A stretch of 64,000 bases of DNA. Origin: Varibaculum prostatecancerukia (lineage in GTDB: Bacteria > Actinomycetota > Actinomycetes > Actinomycetales > Actinomycetaceae). The notes under the pieces are model-generated. The model was not told the DNA's origin, made no database searches, and saw nothing but the letters and a program-made list of their open reading frames with translations. The stretch covers positions 868,001 through 932,000 of the forward strand of contig NZ_OW968402.1 in assembly GCF_943169825.2 (NCBI RefSeq), given 5' to 3'. Positions 8,966-18,905 of this stretch are shown here, piece by piece; position 1 is the stretch's first letter; every line of letters starts with the position of its first letter. The position numbers were made by a program, and so were the translations under genes.

Positions 8966-9952
8966 ATGTCCCAAAGCGCTACTTTAACCCACCAGCCGGT
9001 GCTGGCTGAGCGCTGTATCGCGCTCTTAGGAGAGGGGATTAAGCAGGTAGGATCAGAGGGACGCGCCCTAGTCATTGATGCCACTTTGGGGCTGGGGGGA
9101 CATAGCGAACTTATTTTACAGACCTATCCCCAGGTGCATCTGGTAGGCATTGACCGAGATAAACAGGCGTTAGCGAATGCTACAAGACGCCTGCGGGACT
9201 ATTCTGCGCGCTTCACGGCAGTACATGCCACCTATGACGCTATTGATCAAGTCGCCGCCGCCTACAGTAGTGAGGAATATCCACTGGCTGGAGTGCTAAT
9301 GGATTTAGGGGTTTCCTCTATGCAGCTCGACGATACTGCTCGCGGTTTTAGTTATGCCCGCGAGGCCGACCTGGATATGCGCATGGATCAAAGTAGCGGG
9401 AAAACGGCCGCTGACTTATTAGCTGAGCTGCCAACTGCCGAGTTGACCGAGATTTTGCGTCAATGGGGAGAAGAACGCTTTGCTTCCCGGATAGCCCGAG
9501 AAATAGTACGTGCGCGGGAAAAAAGTCCAATCACCTCCTCTACCCAATTGGTAGATATCGTGCGGGAAGCTATTCCGGCTCCTGCCCGACGCAGCGGGGG
9601 AAATCCCGCAAAACGCACATTCCAAGCCCTGCGGATAGCGGTTAACCAGGAACTCAGTATCCTCAGTGACGCCCTGCCGAAAGCGCTACAAGCGCTAGCT
9701 CCGGGGGGAGTCCTGGTGGTTGAGGCTTACCAATCTCTAGAGGATCGGATAGTTAAACGCGCCTTTCAGCAGGCAGTAGCACCGGCAATCCTAGAGGGGA
9801 TTCCGCTAGCTGAACCAAAAACTTTCCAATTGTTGATTAATGGAGCAGAAAAAGCCCCAGAAGCTGAAGTAGAAAATAATCCTCGCTCCGCATCGGTGCG
9901 GCTGCGAGCAATCCGCAAATTAAGTGCGCAAGCAGAAAGGAACGGGGAATAA
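8966..9952 (+). CDS. rsmH: 16S rRNA (cytosine-1402-N4)-methyltransferase
   Basis: RsmH (MraW) uses S-adenosylmethionine to methylate N4 of C1402 in the 16S rRNA P site. The 328-residue protein has the SAM-binding motif DATLGLGGHS near residue 35, the conserved LMDLGVSSMQLD near 112, and the family signature RSGGNPAKRTFQALRI near 211. The usual length is about 310-340. The ATG at 8966 follows AAGGAAAAAC. FtsL starts two bases after its stop. Confidence 0.96.
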   Translation: MSQSATLTHQPVLAERCIALLGEGIKQVGSEGRALVIDATLGLGGHSELILQTYPQVHLVGIDRDKQALANATRRLRDYSARFTAVHATYDAIDQVAAAYSSEEYPLAGVLMDLGVSSMQLDDTARGFSYAREADLDMRMDQSSGKTAADLLAELPTAELTEILRQWGEERFASRIAREIVRAREKSPITSSTQLVDIVREAIPAPARRSGGNPAKRTFQALRIAVNQELSILSDALPKALQALAPGGVLVVEAYQSLEDRIVKRAFQQAVAPAILEGIPLAEPKTFQLLINGAEKAPEAEVENNPRSASVRLRAIRKLSAQAERNGE

Positions 9953-9953
9953 A

Positions 9954-10376
9954 ATGGCCAATTCCGCCGCCCTACGACAAGTATCGCCACCTAGCAGAAG
10001 ACCAGTTCGCACCCCGAAGGTTCGACACTTGCGAGTAGTGGGGGAAAACCAAACGCTTAAGAAGCATTCCCCGCTAGTGGTGAAAATCTTTGCTGCTGCT
10101 TTAACCCTGGTTGCCCTGATTATTTCCCCGTTGTTGATTAACACGCAGTTGGCAGTTATTTCTTACCAAATTCACGATGATCAGGTGCAACTAGCGCAAT
10201 TGCAAGAAGATAACCAAAAGTTGCATTCTCAGGTTGACTCGCAATCAAGTCCAGAAAAAGTACGGGAAGCTGCTTTAGCTGATGGCTATGTCCCAGCCGG
10301 GGAAACTGGATACGTTACTCTAAAGACAGGAAAGATTGAGGGAGGAGCTCCTCCAACAGAGCAACCTAAGGAATAA
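9954..10376 (+). CDS. ftsL: Cell division protein FtsL-like
   Basis: A 140-residue bitopic protein: a basic cytoplasmic N-terminus, one hydrophobic segment at about residues 42-64, then a predicted coiled coil with Gln/Leu/Asp heptads (QVQLAQLQEDNQKLHSQVD). This layout and its place between rsmH and ftsI fit FtsL, the septal protein that recruits FtsW-FtsI with FtsB/FtsQ. Identity rests on topology and synteny because FtsL sequences diverge strongly. The ATG at 9954 follows AAAGGAACGGGG; an upstream start inside rsmH (9924) is less likely. Confidence 0.85.
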   Translation: MANSAALRQVSPPSRRPVRTPKVRHLRVVGENQTLKKHSPLVVKIFAAALTLVALIISPLLINTQLAVISYQIHDDQVQLAQLQEDNQKLHSQVDSQSSPEKVREAALADGYVPAGETGYVTLKTGKIEGGAPPTEQPKE

Positions 10377-10385
10377 TAGGTAGTG

Positions 10386-12329
10386 ATGGTTCAGAAGAAG
10401 CGGAACTACCCGCGCGGCGAGAGCGCTTCTTCGCGGGGGAAGACAGTAAAAAGTCGTGGCAAATCGACTGGACTTGCTGCGAGTAGTTCATCTAAACATC
10501 AATCTTCCAAAGAACAATTAACCGCGGAAGTAGCCAAAAAGCGGGGAAGATTGCTGTTGGTGCTGGTGGGGGTAATTTCTCTGATTTGTGCCGGTCGGTT
10601 ATTTGATTTACAGGTAGTTCAAGGGCCGTCTCTGGCTGATGCGGCTACCCAGGCTCGTACCTCTTCTGCCACGATTGTGGCGAAGCGGGGTGACATAGTT
10701 GACCGTAAGGGAACGGTCTTAGCCACTTCGATTGAGGTGTACAACATTGCTGTAAATCAGCTATTAGTAAAGGACTATATCCACCGAGAGGTGTTCGATA
10801 GCTCTGGCAAGATTGTTACTGATAAAGCCAAACTGCGTGACCCCAGAAATCATGAAAAAATAGTAGGAACTGGAGCGGCGGAAGCGGCTCGTCAACTCGC
10901 GCCCATCTTGAAAATGAATCCCGCAGAGCTGGGCGGAAAAATGGTAGGGAAACGCGGATTCGTTTATCTTGCCAAGAATGTTAGTGCGCAAGACTGGAGA
11001 AAAATTCGGAAGTTAGGGATAGATGGGATTGATGCGGAGCGTCGTTACCAACGCGAATATCCTAACGGAGCGACCGCTTCCTCGATTTTAGGGTTTACCG
11101 ATTACGAGGGAGTCGGTCAGGCTGGTGTCGAGGCTACCCAAAATAAACTCTTAGAAGGAATCCCCGGTAAACGCTCCACGGAGATATCCCCCTCGGGTCA
11201 GATTATTCCGGGCGGAACCGATATTTTAGAGGCCGCAAAACCAGGTAAAACCCTGAGGTTAACTATCGATGCTGATCTACAAAACAGTGCCGAAAATATC
11301 CTGAACAAACAGGTTTCTGATTTTGGTGCTGCCTGGGGTGCGGCTATTGTGCAAAGGGTCGGTAGTGGCCAGATCCTGGCGCTAGCTGATTCTGGGAATG
11401 AGCCCCCAGAAGAAGTGCGAAAACGAACCTCCGGCACCACCGGATCACGGGCAATACAATATACCTACGAGCCGGGTTCTAGCGGAAAGCTGGTTACTTT
11501 TGCTACCGCTTTGGAGCAAAAGAAAATAACTCCTTTAACCCCGGTGAGTGCCCCCTACGAAATCACTCTCGCCGGGCAGTCATTCCGGGATTCTCATTCT
11601 CACCCCACTTTGGCGCTAACCGCTTCTGGGGTGTTGGCAGAATCTTCTAACACCGGCACCGTGCAAATTGGGCAAATGGTTACTGACAAGCAGCGTTATC
11701 AGATGATGACCGGATTGGGGATGGGACAAAAAACTGGTATCGAAATGCCCGGAGAGTCCGCAGGATTAATCGGCAGTCCGGACAAATGGGATGGTCGCCA
11801 GCGGATGACCACCATGTTTGGGCAGGGAATGGCCTGCACTCCGATTCAGATTTCTTCGCTAATCTCCACTATTGCTAACCATGGGGTGCGGCTGAAACCT
11901 CATCTGGTCGAGGGATACGAAGATTTGCAGGGGGTATTGCATAAAGCTAAGCAACCGGCAGCCGCGCAAAAAGTAGACCAAAATACCGCGGCTACCCTGG
12001 TACGAATGATGGAATCGGTTACTACTGATGAAGGAACAGCCCGCAAGGCGCAGGTTTCTGGTTATCGAACGGCCGGGAAAACTGGAACCAGTGAGATTTT
12101 ATCGGGGTCGGGTGCCTCCGAGGGGGTGGTGGCATCATTTGTGGGACTAGCGCCGGCCGAAAATCCCGAGATAGCGGTATCGATTATTATCTATAAGCCC
12201 ACAACCGGGACTTATGGTGGGGTAGTGGCTGGTCCGGTATTCTCCCAGGTTACTGCGCAAGCACTGACGTTATTAGATGTTCCTCCCTCTGCTACTAAGC
12301 CTAAGCTTTATCCGATCGAAGCTCACTAG
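10386..12329 (+). CDS. ftsI: Septal peptidoglycan transpeptidase (class B PBP, FtsI/PbpB)
   Basis: A 647-residue class B penicillin-binding protein that crosslinks septal peptidoglycan with FtsW. It has a basic cytoplasmic N-terminus, a membrane anchor near residues 57-78, a PBP dimerisation domain, and a transpeptidase domain. The active-site motifs are SSGK (Ser365-Lys368, within EPGSSGK), SSN (in AESSNTG) and KTG (565-567, in AGKTGTSE). No PASTA repeats are present. GTG at 10383 and ATG at 10386 are adjacent possible starts; ATG is preferred. The next gene is murF, not murE. Confidence 0.95.
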   Translation: MVQKKRNYPRGESASSRGKTVKSRGKSTGLAASSSSKHQSSKEQLTAEVAKKRGRLLLVLVGVISLICAGRLFDLQVVQGPSLADAATQARTSSATIVAKRGDIVDRKGTVLATSIEVYNIAVNQLLVKDYIHREVFDSSGKIVTDKAKLRDPRNHEKIVGTGAAEAARQLAPILKMNPAELGGKMVGKRGFVYLAKNVSAQDWRKIRKLGIDGIDAERRYQREYPNGATASSILGFTDYEGVGQAGVEATQNKLLEGIPGKRSTEISPSGQIIPGGTDILEAAKPGKTLRLTIDADLQNSAENILNKQVSDFGAAWGAAIVQRVGSGQILALADSGNEPPEEVRKRTSGTTGSRAIQYTYEPGSSGKLVTFATALEQKKITPLTPVSAPYEITLAGQSFRDSHSHPTLALTASGVLAESSNTGTVQIGQMVTDKQRYQMMTGLGMGQKTGIEMPGESAGLIGSPDKWDGRQRMTTMFGQGMACTPIQISSLISTIANHGVRLKPHLVEGYEDLQGVLHKAKQPAAAQKVDQNTAATLVRMMESVTTDEGTARKAQVSGYRTAGKTGTSEILSGSGASEGVVASFVGLAPAENPEIAVSIIIYKPTTGTYGGVVAGPVFSQVTAQALTLLDVPPSATKPKLYPIEAH

Positions 12330-12365
12330 GTATTCTTAGAACAGACGTCTTTTAGGAGTGAAAAT

Positions 12366-13898
12366 ATGTGGACACTGGGCTGGATTGCCGACGCCCTTAA
12401 CCGGTCTTGTAAAGACCCAGATATTGAGGTTACCGGACGGGTAGTCACCGATTCTCGCGAGGTTAAACCAGGGGATTTGTATGTGGCGCGTCGCGGTGAA
12501 AACTCCGACGGTCACAGTTTCCTAGCTGCTGCAAAAAACGCGGGAGCAGCGGCCGCACTCGTTGAACGCCCGGAAGAAGCCGAAAAAGCGGGAATTCCCT
12601 ATGTGCAAGTTCTGGAAGCTACTCGGGCATTAGGATGGTTGGCACACGCGCACTTAGCGGATTTACGAGCTAAAGGAGCCGGGAAAAAACCTGTCTGTGT
12701 AGGGATTACCGGATCTGCGGGTAAAACTACCACTAAAGATTTGTTGTCTTCCTTATTACAGTTGCGCGGAGAGGTAGTGGCTCCTGAAAAGTCCTACAAC
12801 AACGAGGTGGGGGTGCCCTTAACCATTCTGCGCGCGGATGAAACTACTGACTTTCTGGTGCTAGAGATGGGAGCTTCCGGACCCGGACACTTGTCGCTAC
12901 TTACCGAAATTGCCCCTCTGGATATGGCGATTGAGCTAATGGTAGGGCACGCCCACCTGGGCGGATTCGGAAGTATAGAGGGGCTGGCGCAGGCCAAAGC
13001 GGAACTGCTTTGGGGGCTGCGAAACTTCCCGGGAAAGCGTTATTGGCCGCTAAGTGATCCCGCTTTGCAAGCAAAAGAAGTTTTCCAGCAAGACGGTTAT
13101 AGCGATGCTTTTCCAGTTGTTTCCGCTGCGACCTCACTAGCTATCCTGAATCTTGACGATGGAAGAGTGAGTCAAATGGCTTCCGGCCAGGGAATACGTT
13201 ATTTTGGGGAGTTGGAAACTGCTGATAGCAAAAAAACTGGTCAGAATTCCCCTGGCGTCTATGCCTCCCAGGTAAAGATAGACGGTCAGGGCCGAGCAGA
13301 ATTTTTGATGACTCGCGGGCAAGAAACTATCGAAGTGAGGTTAGGGCTAGTAGGCCGACATAATGTCAATAATGCCTTGGCGGCAGTTACTGCTGCTACC
13401 GAGTTGGGGGTTTCCCTGCCCGAGGCCGCCCGCGTCCTCGAAAATGCTCATCCGTTATCGCAGCACCGCCTGGACGTGCAGGAAGTCGAATCTGATATTA
13501 CCGTGATCGACGATTCCTATAACGCGAACTTGGATTCGATGCGTTCGGGGATAAAAACCCTGCAAACTTTAGCTAAAGCTAAGGGGCGAGGACGGGCAAT
13601 AGCAGTACTAGGGGAGATGCTGGAACTGGGGGCAGATTCCAGCAACCATCACCGCCTGGTTGGCCAGGCTTGTGTGCAGGCAGATTTAGACCTAGTTATC
13701 ACTGTGGGCAAAGAGGCAGAGCCGATTTATCAGACAGTTTCCGACCACGCCGAGGCTCAACACTGCGAAAATGCCGAACAGGCGCTTAAAGTGATTAGGC
13801 AGGTTCTAACTCCCGGCGATACGGTATTGATTAAAGGATCTAACGGATCTGGGGTCTGGAAAATTGCAGACGCCCTGACAGGAGGTGGCGAGGGCTAA
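12366..13898 (+). CDS. murF: UDP-MurNAc-tripeptide--D-Ala-D-Ala ligase
   Basis: A 510-residue cytoplasmic Mur ligase that adds D-Ala-D-Ala to the UDP-MurNAc tripeptide. The ATP-binding loop GITGSAGKTTTK lies near residue 113, followed by the Mur-ligase elements SYNNEVGVP, EMGASGPGHL and a C-terminal domain with DDSYNANLDSM. MurE is the closest alternative, but the D-Ala-D-Ala ligase pattern (YNAN in the C-terminal domain, SYNNEVGVPLT) favours MurF. GGAG lies just before the ATG at 12366. The stop overlaps the mraY start (TAATG), indicating translational coupling. Confidence 0.95.
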   Translation: MWTLGWIADALNRSCKDPDIEVTGRVVTDSREVKPGDLYVARRGENSDGHSFLAAAKNAGAAAALVERPEEAEKAGIPYVQVLEATRALGWLAHAHLADLRAKGAGKKPVCVGITGSAGKTTTKDLLSSLLQLRGEVVAPEKSYNNEVGVPLTILRADETTDFLVLEMGASGPGHLSLLTEIAPLDMAIELMVGHAHLGGFGSIEGLAQAKAELLWGLRNFPGKRYWPLSDPALQAKEVFQQDGYSDAFPVVSAATSLAILNLDDGRVSQMASGQGIRYFGELETADSKKTGQNSPGVYASQVKIDGQGRAEFLMTRGQETIEVRLGLVGRHNVNNALAAVTAATELGVSLPEAARVLENAHPLSQHRLDVQEVESDITVIDDSYNANLDSMRSGIKTLQTLAKAKGRGRAIAVLGEMLELGADSSNHHRLVGQACVQADLDLVITVGKEAEPIYQTVSDHAEAQHCENAEQALKVIRQVLTPGDTVLIKGSNGSGVWKIADALTGGGEG

Positions 13899-15010
13899 TG
13901 GTGCCTTTGGGAATAGCGCTTTTAACCTCTCTAGTTGTCTCATTAGGGGGGACGCCGGTGCTGATACGGCTCCTCCGTAAGCATCAATATGGGCAGTTCA
14001 TCCGGAAAGATGGCCCTACCGCACATTACACCAAGCGGGGCACCCCCACTATGGGCGGGATAGTAATCATCTTGGCTACGGTTTGTGGTTGGATTGCCGC
14101 GCATATTGCTTCTTGGACCTTCCCCTCGGCCTCGGGATGGCTGCTAATGCTATTGATTTTGGGGCTGGGACTAATCGGGTTCCTCGATGACTATATTAAA
14201 ATCTCTCGGCAACGATCTTTAGGTTTGACCGGATGGGCTAAAATAGTAGGCCAGTTGGCGATAGGCACCACTTTCGGGGTATTAGCTCTACTGTTTCCGC
14301 GCCGGGAGGAAACCGGGATTGCGATTACTCCCGCCTCTACCAAAATTTCGGTGGTGCGCGACGTATCCGGCCTGGATCTTGCTTTTGCGGGCACAGTAGT
14401 GGCTATTATCCTGTTCGCAATCTGGGCAAACTTTCTGATTGCGGCCTGGTCAAACGGAGTAAATCTTATCGACGGTCTTGATGGCCTTTCCTCCGGATCT
14501 TGCCTATTTGCCTTTGGTGCCTATACCGGGGTGGCTACCTGGCAGTATTATCAGCGCTGCCCGCTTCGGGAAGTTGCTCCTCAGGTGGCGGATGCTTGCT
14601 ACGAGGTACGTGACCCGGCAGATTTAGCCATTATTTCCTTGGCAATAGTGGGTGCCTGTTTTGGCTTCTTGTGGTGGAATACTTCTCCTGCCCAGATTTT
14701 CATGGGGGACACTGGTTCCCTAGCTTTAGGCGGGGCTTTTGCGGGGCTTTCCATTCTGACTCGCACCGAGTTTCTGGCAGTCATCATCGGCGGGCTGTTC
14801 GTTATGATCGTGATGTCGGACGTTATCCAAGTAGGGGTATTTAAACTGACTGGTAAAAGGGTGTTTAAGATGGCGCCCTTGCATCACCATTTCGAGTTAA
14901 AGGGATGGAAAGAAGTAACCATCGTAGTTAGGTTCTGGATTATAGCTGGCCTGTTTGCGATTGCGGGGGTGGCTCTGTTCTATGCCGAATGGGTGGTTGC
15001 AACCAGGTGA
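13898..15010 (+). CDS. mraY: Phospho-MurNAc-pentapeptide translocase
   Basis: An integral membrane enzyme that transfers phospho-MurNAc-pentapeptide to undecaprenyl phosphate, forming lipid I. The 370-residue protein shows about ten hydrophobic segments. The family aspartates are in FLDDYIKI (near residue 94), NLIDGLDGLS (near 189) and MGDTGSLALG (near 269), and the HHHFE loop motif is near 327. Length and motifs are normal. Its start overlaps the murF stop and its stop overlaps the GTG start of murD. Confidence 0.97.
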   Translation: MVPLGIALLTSLVVSLGGTPVLIRLLRKHQYGQFIRKDGPTAHYTKRGTPTMGGIVIILATVCGWIAAHIASWTFPSASGWLLMLLILGLGLIGFLDDYIKISRQRSLGLTGWAKIVGQLAIGTTFGVLALLFPRREETGIAITPASTKISVVRDVSGLDLAFAGTVVAIILFAIWANFLIAAWSNGVNLIDGLDGLSSGSCLFAFGAYTGVATWQYYQRCPLREVAPQVADACYEVRDPADLAIISLAIVGACFGFLWWNTSPAQIFMGDTGSLALGGAFAGLSILTRTEFLAVIIGGLFVMIVMSDVIQVGVFKLTGKRVFKMAPLHHHFELKGWKEVTIVVRFWIIAGLFAIAGVALFYAEWVVATR

Positions 15011-16446
15011 CAAACCAAAAGTGGGCAGACCGCCGAGTTTGCATTATCGGTTTAGGTTCTTCAGGTAGCGCTTGCGCTGAAGTGCTAGCCACTTTGGGGG
15101 CGAAAGTATCCGGAATTGATAGCCAGGAAGAGGCGGTAGAGCGCTGCTGCCAGGAATACCCACAAGGCCGGTTCTTCCAGGGGGATCAGGATAGCTGTGG
15201 AGCCCTCCTCGACAAGATTGAGCCTTCGCTAATAGTTGTTAGTCCCGGGGTTCCTCCTCGTCACCGCGCGTTTTCCTGGGCGGTAGAACACCAGGTAGAG
15301 CTGTGGGGTGAGGTGGAGTTAGCCTGGCAGATTCAAAAAACTGCAACTTCACGTCCCGATACCCCTTGGCTGACCATTACCGGTACTAATGGCAAAACCA
15401 CCACCGTGGGGATGACGCGTTCAATTTTGCAGGCTGCAGGCTACCAGGCGCTCGCGGTCGGGAATGTTGGTTCTCCGGTGGTGTTGGCGGCGGCTAATGC
15501 CAAAGCCCAGGTGCTAGCGGTGGAGTTATCTAGCTTCCAACTGCACACCATTAGGACGCTATCGCCACTGGCGGCAGTATGTTTGAATCTCGATGCTGAT
15601 CACCTTGATTGGCATGGTAGTCAGCAGGCCTACGCGGCGGCGAAAGCGCGGGTTTATGAACGTGCCCAGAAAGCCGCCCTCTATAACCAGCAAGATCCCC
15701 AGACTTTAAAGATGGTGTTGGACGCTGACGTAACCGAGGGCTGCCGGGCAATCGGTTTTACTACCGGTACTCCCGATATTTACCAACTGGGTATCGTAGA
15801 GGATATACTGGTAGATCGGGCTTATAGCGCCAATCCCTATAAAGAGGCAGTAGCGTTAGTGGGCAGGGGAGATTTCCGCTACTACCAGGCGGAACCGGGG
15901 ATTACCGTCCTCCAAGATGCACTGGCAGCTGCTGGTCTCACCCGGGCATTCGGGGTAGAAGCCGAAGCAGTACGCGATGGGATACGCGAGTTTGTTCCCC
16001 AGGCGCATCGCCGGGTAACGGTTGGTCGGGCAGCTGACGTTACCTGGATAGATGACTCGAAAGCTACCAATACTCATGCAGCGGCGGCTTCCCTTGCAGG
16101 TTCCTCCCCGAATTCAGTGGTCTGGATTGCCGGCGGGGACGCCAAGGGACAGTCCTTTGACCAGCTGGTTCAAGAAGTAGTCTCCTGTTTGCGGGGGGTA
16201 GTTCTGATTGGCAAAGATCGCTCCGCACTGCGCCAGGCCTTAGCCAAGCACGCACCTAAGGTGCCGGTGGTGGAAGTCAGCAACCCCGATGACATGATGT
16301 TTTCCGTGGTAAACGAGGCGGTGGCGCTGTCTCGTCCCGGGGATCAAGTAATCCTGGCTCCCGCTTGCGCATCCTGGGATCAGTTCGAGAACTATTCCCA
16401 GCGAGGGGAAGCTTTTGCTGAGGCCGTGTCCCGTTTGGAGGGCTAA
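15007..16446 (+). CDS. murD: UDP-MurNAc-L-Ala--D-Glu ligase
   Basis: Adds D-glutamate to UDP-MurNAc-L-Ala. The protein of about 479 residues has an N-terminal Rossmann fold (VCIIGLGSSGSACAEVL), the ATP loop TITGTNGKTTT, the Mur-ligase His/Asp region LNLDADHLDWHGS, and a C-terminal domain with WIDDSKATNTHAA, the MurD signature. The start is probably GTG at 15007, overlapping the mraY stop as GTGA. An in-frame ATG at 14989 would give six more residues and a 22-base overlap and cannot be excluded. Confidence 0.95.
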   Translation: MTNQKWADRRVCIIGLGSSGSACAEVLATLGAKVSGIDSQEEAVERCCQEYPQGRFFQGDQDSCGALLDKIEPSLIVVSPGVPPRHRAFSWAVEHQVELWGEVELAWQIQKTATSRPDTPWLTITGTNGKTTTVGMTRSILQAAGYQALAVGNVGSPVVLAAANAKAQVLAVELSSFQLHTIRTLSPLAAVCLNLDADHLDWHGSQQAYAAAKARVYERAQKAALYNQQDPQTLKMVLDADVTEGCRAIGFTTGTPDIYQLGIVEDILVDRAYSANPYKEAVALVGRGDFRYYQAEPGITVLQDALAAAGLTRAFGVEAEAVRDGIREFVPQAHRRVTVGRAADVTWIDDSKATNTHAAAASLAGSSPNSVVWIAGGDAKGQSFDQLVQEVVSCLRGVVLIGKDRSALRQALAKHAPKVPVVEVSNPDDMMFSVVNEAVALSRPGDQVILAPACASWDQFENYSQRGEAFAEAVSRLEG

Positions 16447-16447
16447 G

Positions 16448-17794
16448 ATGGCCAAAGGTAAACCGGTGAAGAACAAACAGAAAGCTCGTAGCGGGGTTAC
16501 CGGGAAAGTAAAAGCAAAACTTCCCCGCATCAAAGTGGAACGTGCTCCCAGTTTTCGTTCGGATAATCCCGAGGATAAACGCCGCATATTGAACTTGTGG
16601 CGTTCTATAACCCGCAATCCGGTCTTCGACTACCAGATGCTGTGGTTCCTGGTTATCGCGCTGTCGCTAATCGGATTACTAATGCAGTTTTCGGCCTCGG
16701 TGATCCTGGAACTTTCAGCCGGAATTAACCCTTACTGGGGAATCATTCGCCCTCTGGTCATTATGGGCTTGGGATTCGCGGCGATGATTTTCATTTCGCG
16801 TCTACCCGCCGGCCGGCTAGAAAACTATACCCTTATTTTAATCTTTCCCCTGGCGGTAGCGGGACAGTTAGCTGTTTTCACCGGCCTAGGTAGATCCCAA
16901 GGCGGTAACCGCAACTGGGTATATGTTCCCGGCATTAACCAAGTATTCCAACCCTCGGAGTTCTTAAAAGTTGCTTTTATTCTGCTTTTAATAACGGTGT
17001 TTGTTAGTGGCAGATGCCAAATAGATTCGCTTAGTTCCCTTTCAAAATGGGTGGGAATACCGTTCCTGATCATCGTAGCCACGGTAATGGGTGGTCACGA
17101 CATGGGAACCTTGTTGATCTTTGTTTCTATTCTGCTGTGTGTACTGCTGGTAGTGGGGATTTCCATGCGTTGGTTCAGCATGGGAATTGCTTTGCTCGCC
17201 TTGGGTGCAGTCGGCGCAGTATTGGCTTCTTCTTCGCGGCGGCGCCGGGTACTTTCCTTCTTAAAACCCTCACAGGCAGACCCTATGGGATCGGGGTTGC
17301 AGCCACTGCGCGCCAAATGGGGTCTAGGAACCGGAGGACTGACCGGGGTAGGACCGGGGGCTTCTCGGCAAAAATGGAACTACTTGCCCGAAGCGCACAC
17401 TGACTTTATCTATGCCATCTTGGGAGAAGAGTTCGGGCTGGTGGGAACGCTGCTAGTGCTATTACTCTTCGGGTTGCTGGCTTGGGTACTTTGCCGGCTA
17501 ATAATTCATTCCGCGAATCCCGCTACCCGGATATGCGCGGGGGGAACTTTGGGTTGGATAATCGCCCAAGCCCTAATAAACATCCTAGTAGTGATTGGAT
17601 TCTTGCCAGTAGTAGGGGTACCTTTACCGCTGGTTTCTTCGGGGGGATCCACTGCCTTAGCAACCCTGATACAAATGGGAGTGCTCTTAAGCTACGTGCG
17701 TGCAGAGCCGGGGGTAGCCGAGGCGGCGGCGCGCAGACCAAAATATCTACGTGCCACTAGAGCCGTGAGATTGGGGAAACGCAATGCAAAATAA
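16448..17794 (+). CDS. ftsW: Septal peptidoglycan polymerase FtsW (SEDS family)
   Basis: A polytopic SEDS glycosyltransferase that polymerises lipid II with FtsI at the septum. The 448-residue protein has a basic 50-residue cytoplasmic N-terminus and about ten membrane segments. SEDS hallmarks include GGNRNWV, QPSEFLKVAFI, the loop ending LPEAHTDFIYAILGEEFG, and GVPLPLVSSGGS. The ATG at 16448 is preceded by GGAGG; an upstream in-frame start inside murD (16415) is rejected. Its 3' end overlaps murG by 11 bases. Confidence 0.96.
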   Translation: MAKGKPVKNKQKARSGVTGKVKAKLPRIKVERAPSFRSDNPEDKRRILNLWRSITRNPVFDYQMLWFLVIALSLIGLLMQFSASVILELSAGINPYWGIIRPLVIMGLGFAAMIFISRLPAGRLENYTLILIFPLAVAGQLAVFTGLGRSQGGNRNWVYVPGINQVFQPSEFLKVAFILLLITVFVSGRCQIDSLSSLSKWVGIPFLIIVATVMGGHDMGTLLIFVSILLCVLLVVGISMRWFSMGIALLALGAVGAVLASSSRRRRVLSFLKPSQADPMGSGLQPLRAKWGLGTGGLTGVGPGASRQKWNYLPEAHTDFIYAILGEEFGLVGTLLVLLLFGLLAWVLCRLIIHSANPATRICAGGTLGWIIAQALINILVVIGFLPVVGVPLPLVSSGGSTALATLIQMGVLLSYVRAEPGVAEAAARRPKYLRATRAVRLGKRNAK

Positions 17795-18905
17795 GAAATC
17801 GGTACTCTTAGCCGGAGGGGGAACCGCCGGTCACGTCAATCCGCTACTCGCAGCCGCACGCTGCCTGCGAGATAAAGACTGGCAGGTAACGATTGTTGGC
17901 ACCAGAGAAGGTAAAGAAGCCGAGCTAGTGCCAGCAGCCGGCTTTGAGCTGAACACCATCCCACGAATCCCGTTGCCACGTCGTCCCTCCCTGCAGTTTT
18001 TTACTATCCCCACTCGGATGCGCGCGACCGTACAAAAAATCGAATCCCTAATCCGGGAGAAAAAGGTGAGCGTAGTGGTTGGGTTTGGAGGCTACGTATC
18101 AACCCCCGCCTATTTCGCTGCCCGGCGCGCGCAAGTCCCGCTGGTTATTCACGAACAAAATGCCCGCCCCGGCTTGGCTAACCGTTTGGGGGCGCGCTGG
18201 GCAAAAGTTGTTTCTCTAACTTTTCCCTCCACGAAGCTGCAGGCTAAGCGAGGGAAAACAGTTTGTATTGGTTTGCCTCTGCGACCGGAAATAGCGGCGC
18301 TGGCCAAGAAACGCCAAGAGCTCCAGGAACAAAAACGTGAGCGTCAGGTGGCGCTAGAATCTTTTGATCTTGATCCTCAGTTACCAACTTTGCTGGTAAC
18401 TGGGGGATCTTTGGGGGCGCTTTCCCTGAATCAAGCAATGCAGGAGGCGCTGGAACAGCTGCCGGAAAATATCCAGGTAATTCACTTAACCGGTAAAGGT
18501 AAAGATGATACGGTGCGGCGCGCCCTGCCCGAATCCCTAAAAGCTCGTTACCGAATCTTGGATTATTTAGTAGATATGGAGCGAGCTCTAGCTGCTAGCG
18601 ACCTGGTGGTTTGTCGTTCCGGAGCGGGAACGGTTGCGGAGATGACCGCGTTAGGGCTGCCCGCTATTTACGTTCCGCTTCCGATTGGAAACGGTGAGCA
18701 ACGCCTTAACGCCGTGGATGCGGTGAGAAGCGGGGGAGCGCTGTTGGTAGATAACTCCAAGTTTGACGCCGCTTTCGTAACAGAAAAGGTTATTCCCTTG
18801 CTTTTGGCGCCTGAACGCCGTGCCCAAATGGCAGCTGCTCTGCCAGAAGAAGGGATAGATGCCGCTGGAAAACTGGCGAAAATCGCTGAGGAAGTAAGCA
18901 AATGA
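17784..18905 (+). CDS. murG: Lipid II-forming GlcNAc transferase
   Basis: A peripheral membrane GT-B glycosyltransferase (family GT28) that adds GlcNAc to lipid I, giving lipid II. The 373-residue protein has the N-terminal glycine motif LLAGGGTAGHVNP, the middle HEQNARPG motif, and the C-terminal donor-site motif GGSLGALSLN with CRSGAGTVAEMTALGLP. The ATG lies inside the last codons of ftsW and the stop overlaps murC (ATGA). Confidence 0.97.
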   Translation: MQNKKSVLLAGGGTAGHVNPLLAAARCLRDKDWQVTIVGTREGKEAELVPAAGFELNTIPRIPLPRRPSLQFFTIPTRMRATVQKIESLIREKKVSVVVGFGGYVSTPAYFAARRAQVPLVIHEQNARPGLANRLGARWAKVVSLTFPSTKLQAKRGKTVCIGLPLRPEIAALAKKRQELQEQKRERQVALESFDLDPQLPTLLVTGGSLGALSLNQAMQEALEQLPENIQVIHLTGKGKDDTVRRALPESLKARYRILDYLVDMERALAASDLVVCRSGAGTVAEMTALGLPAIYVPLPIGNGEQRLNAVDAVRSGGALLVDNSKFDAAFVTEKVIPLLLAPERRAQMAAALPEEGIDAAGKLAKIAEEVSK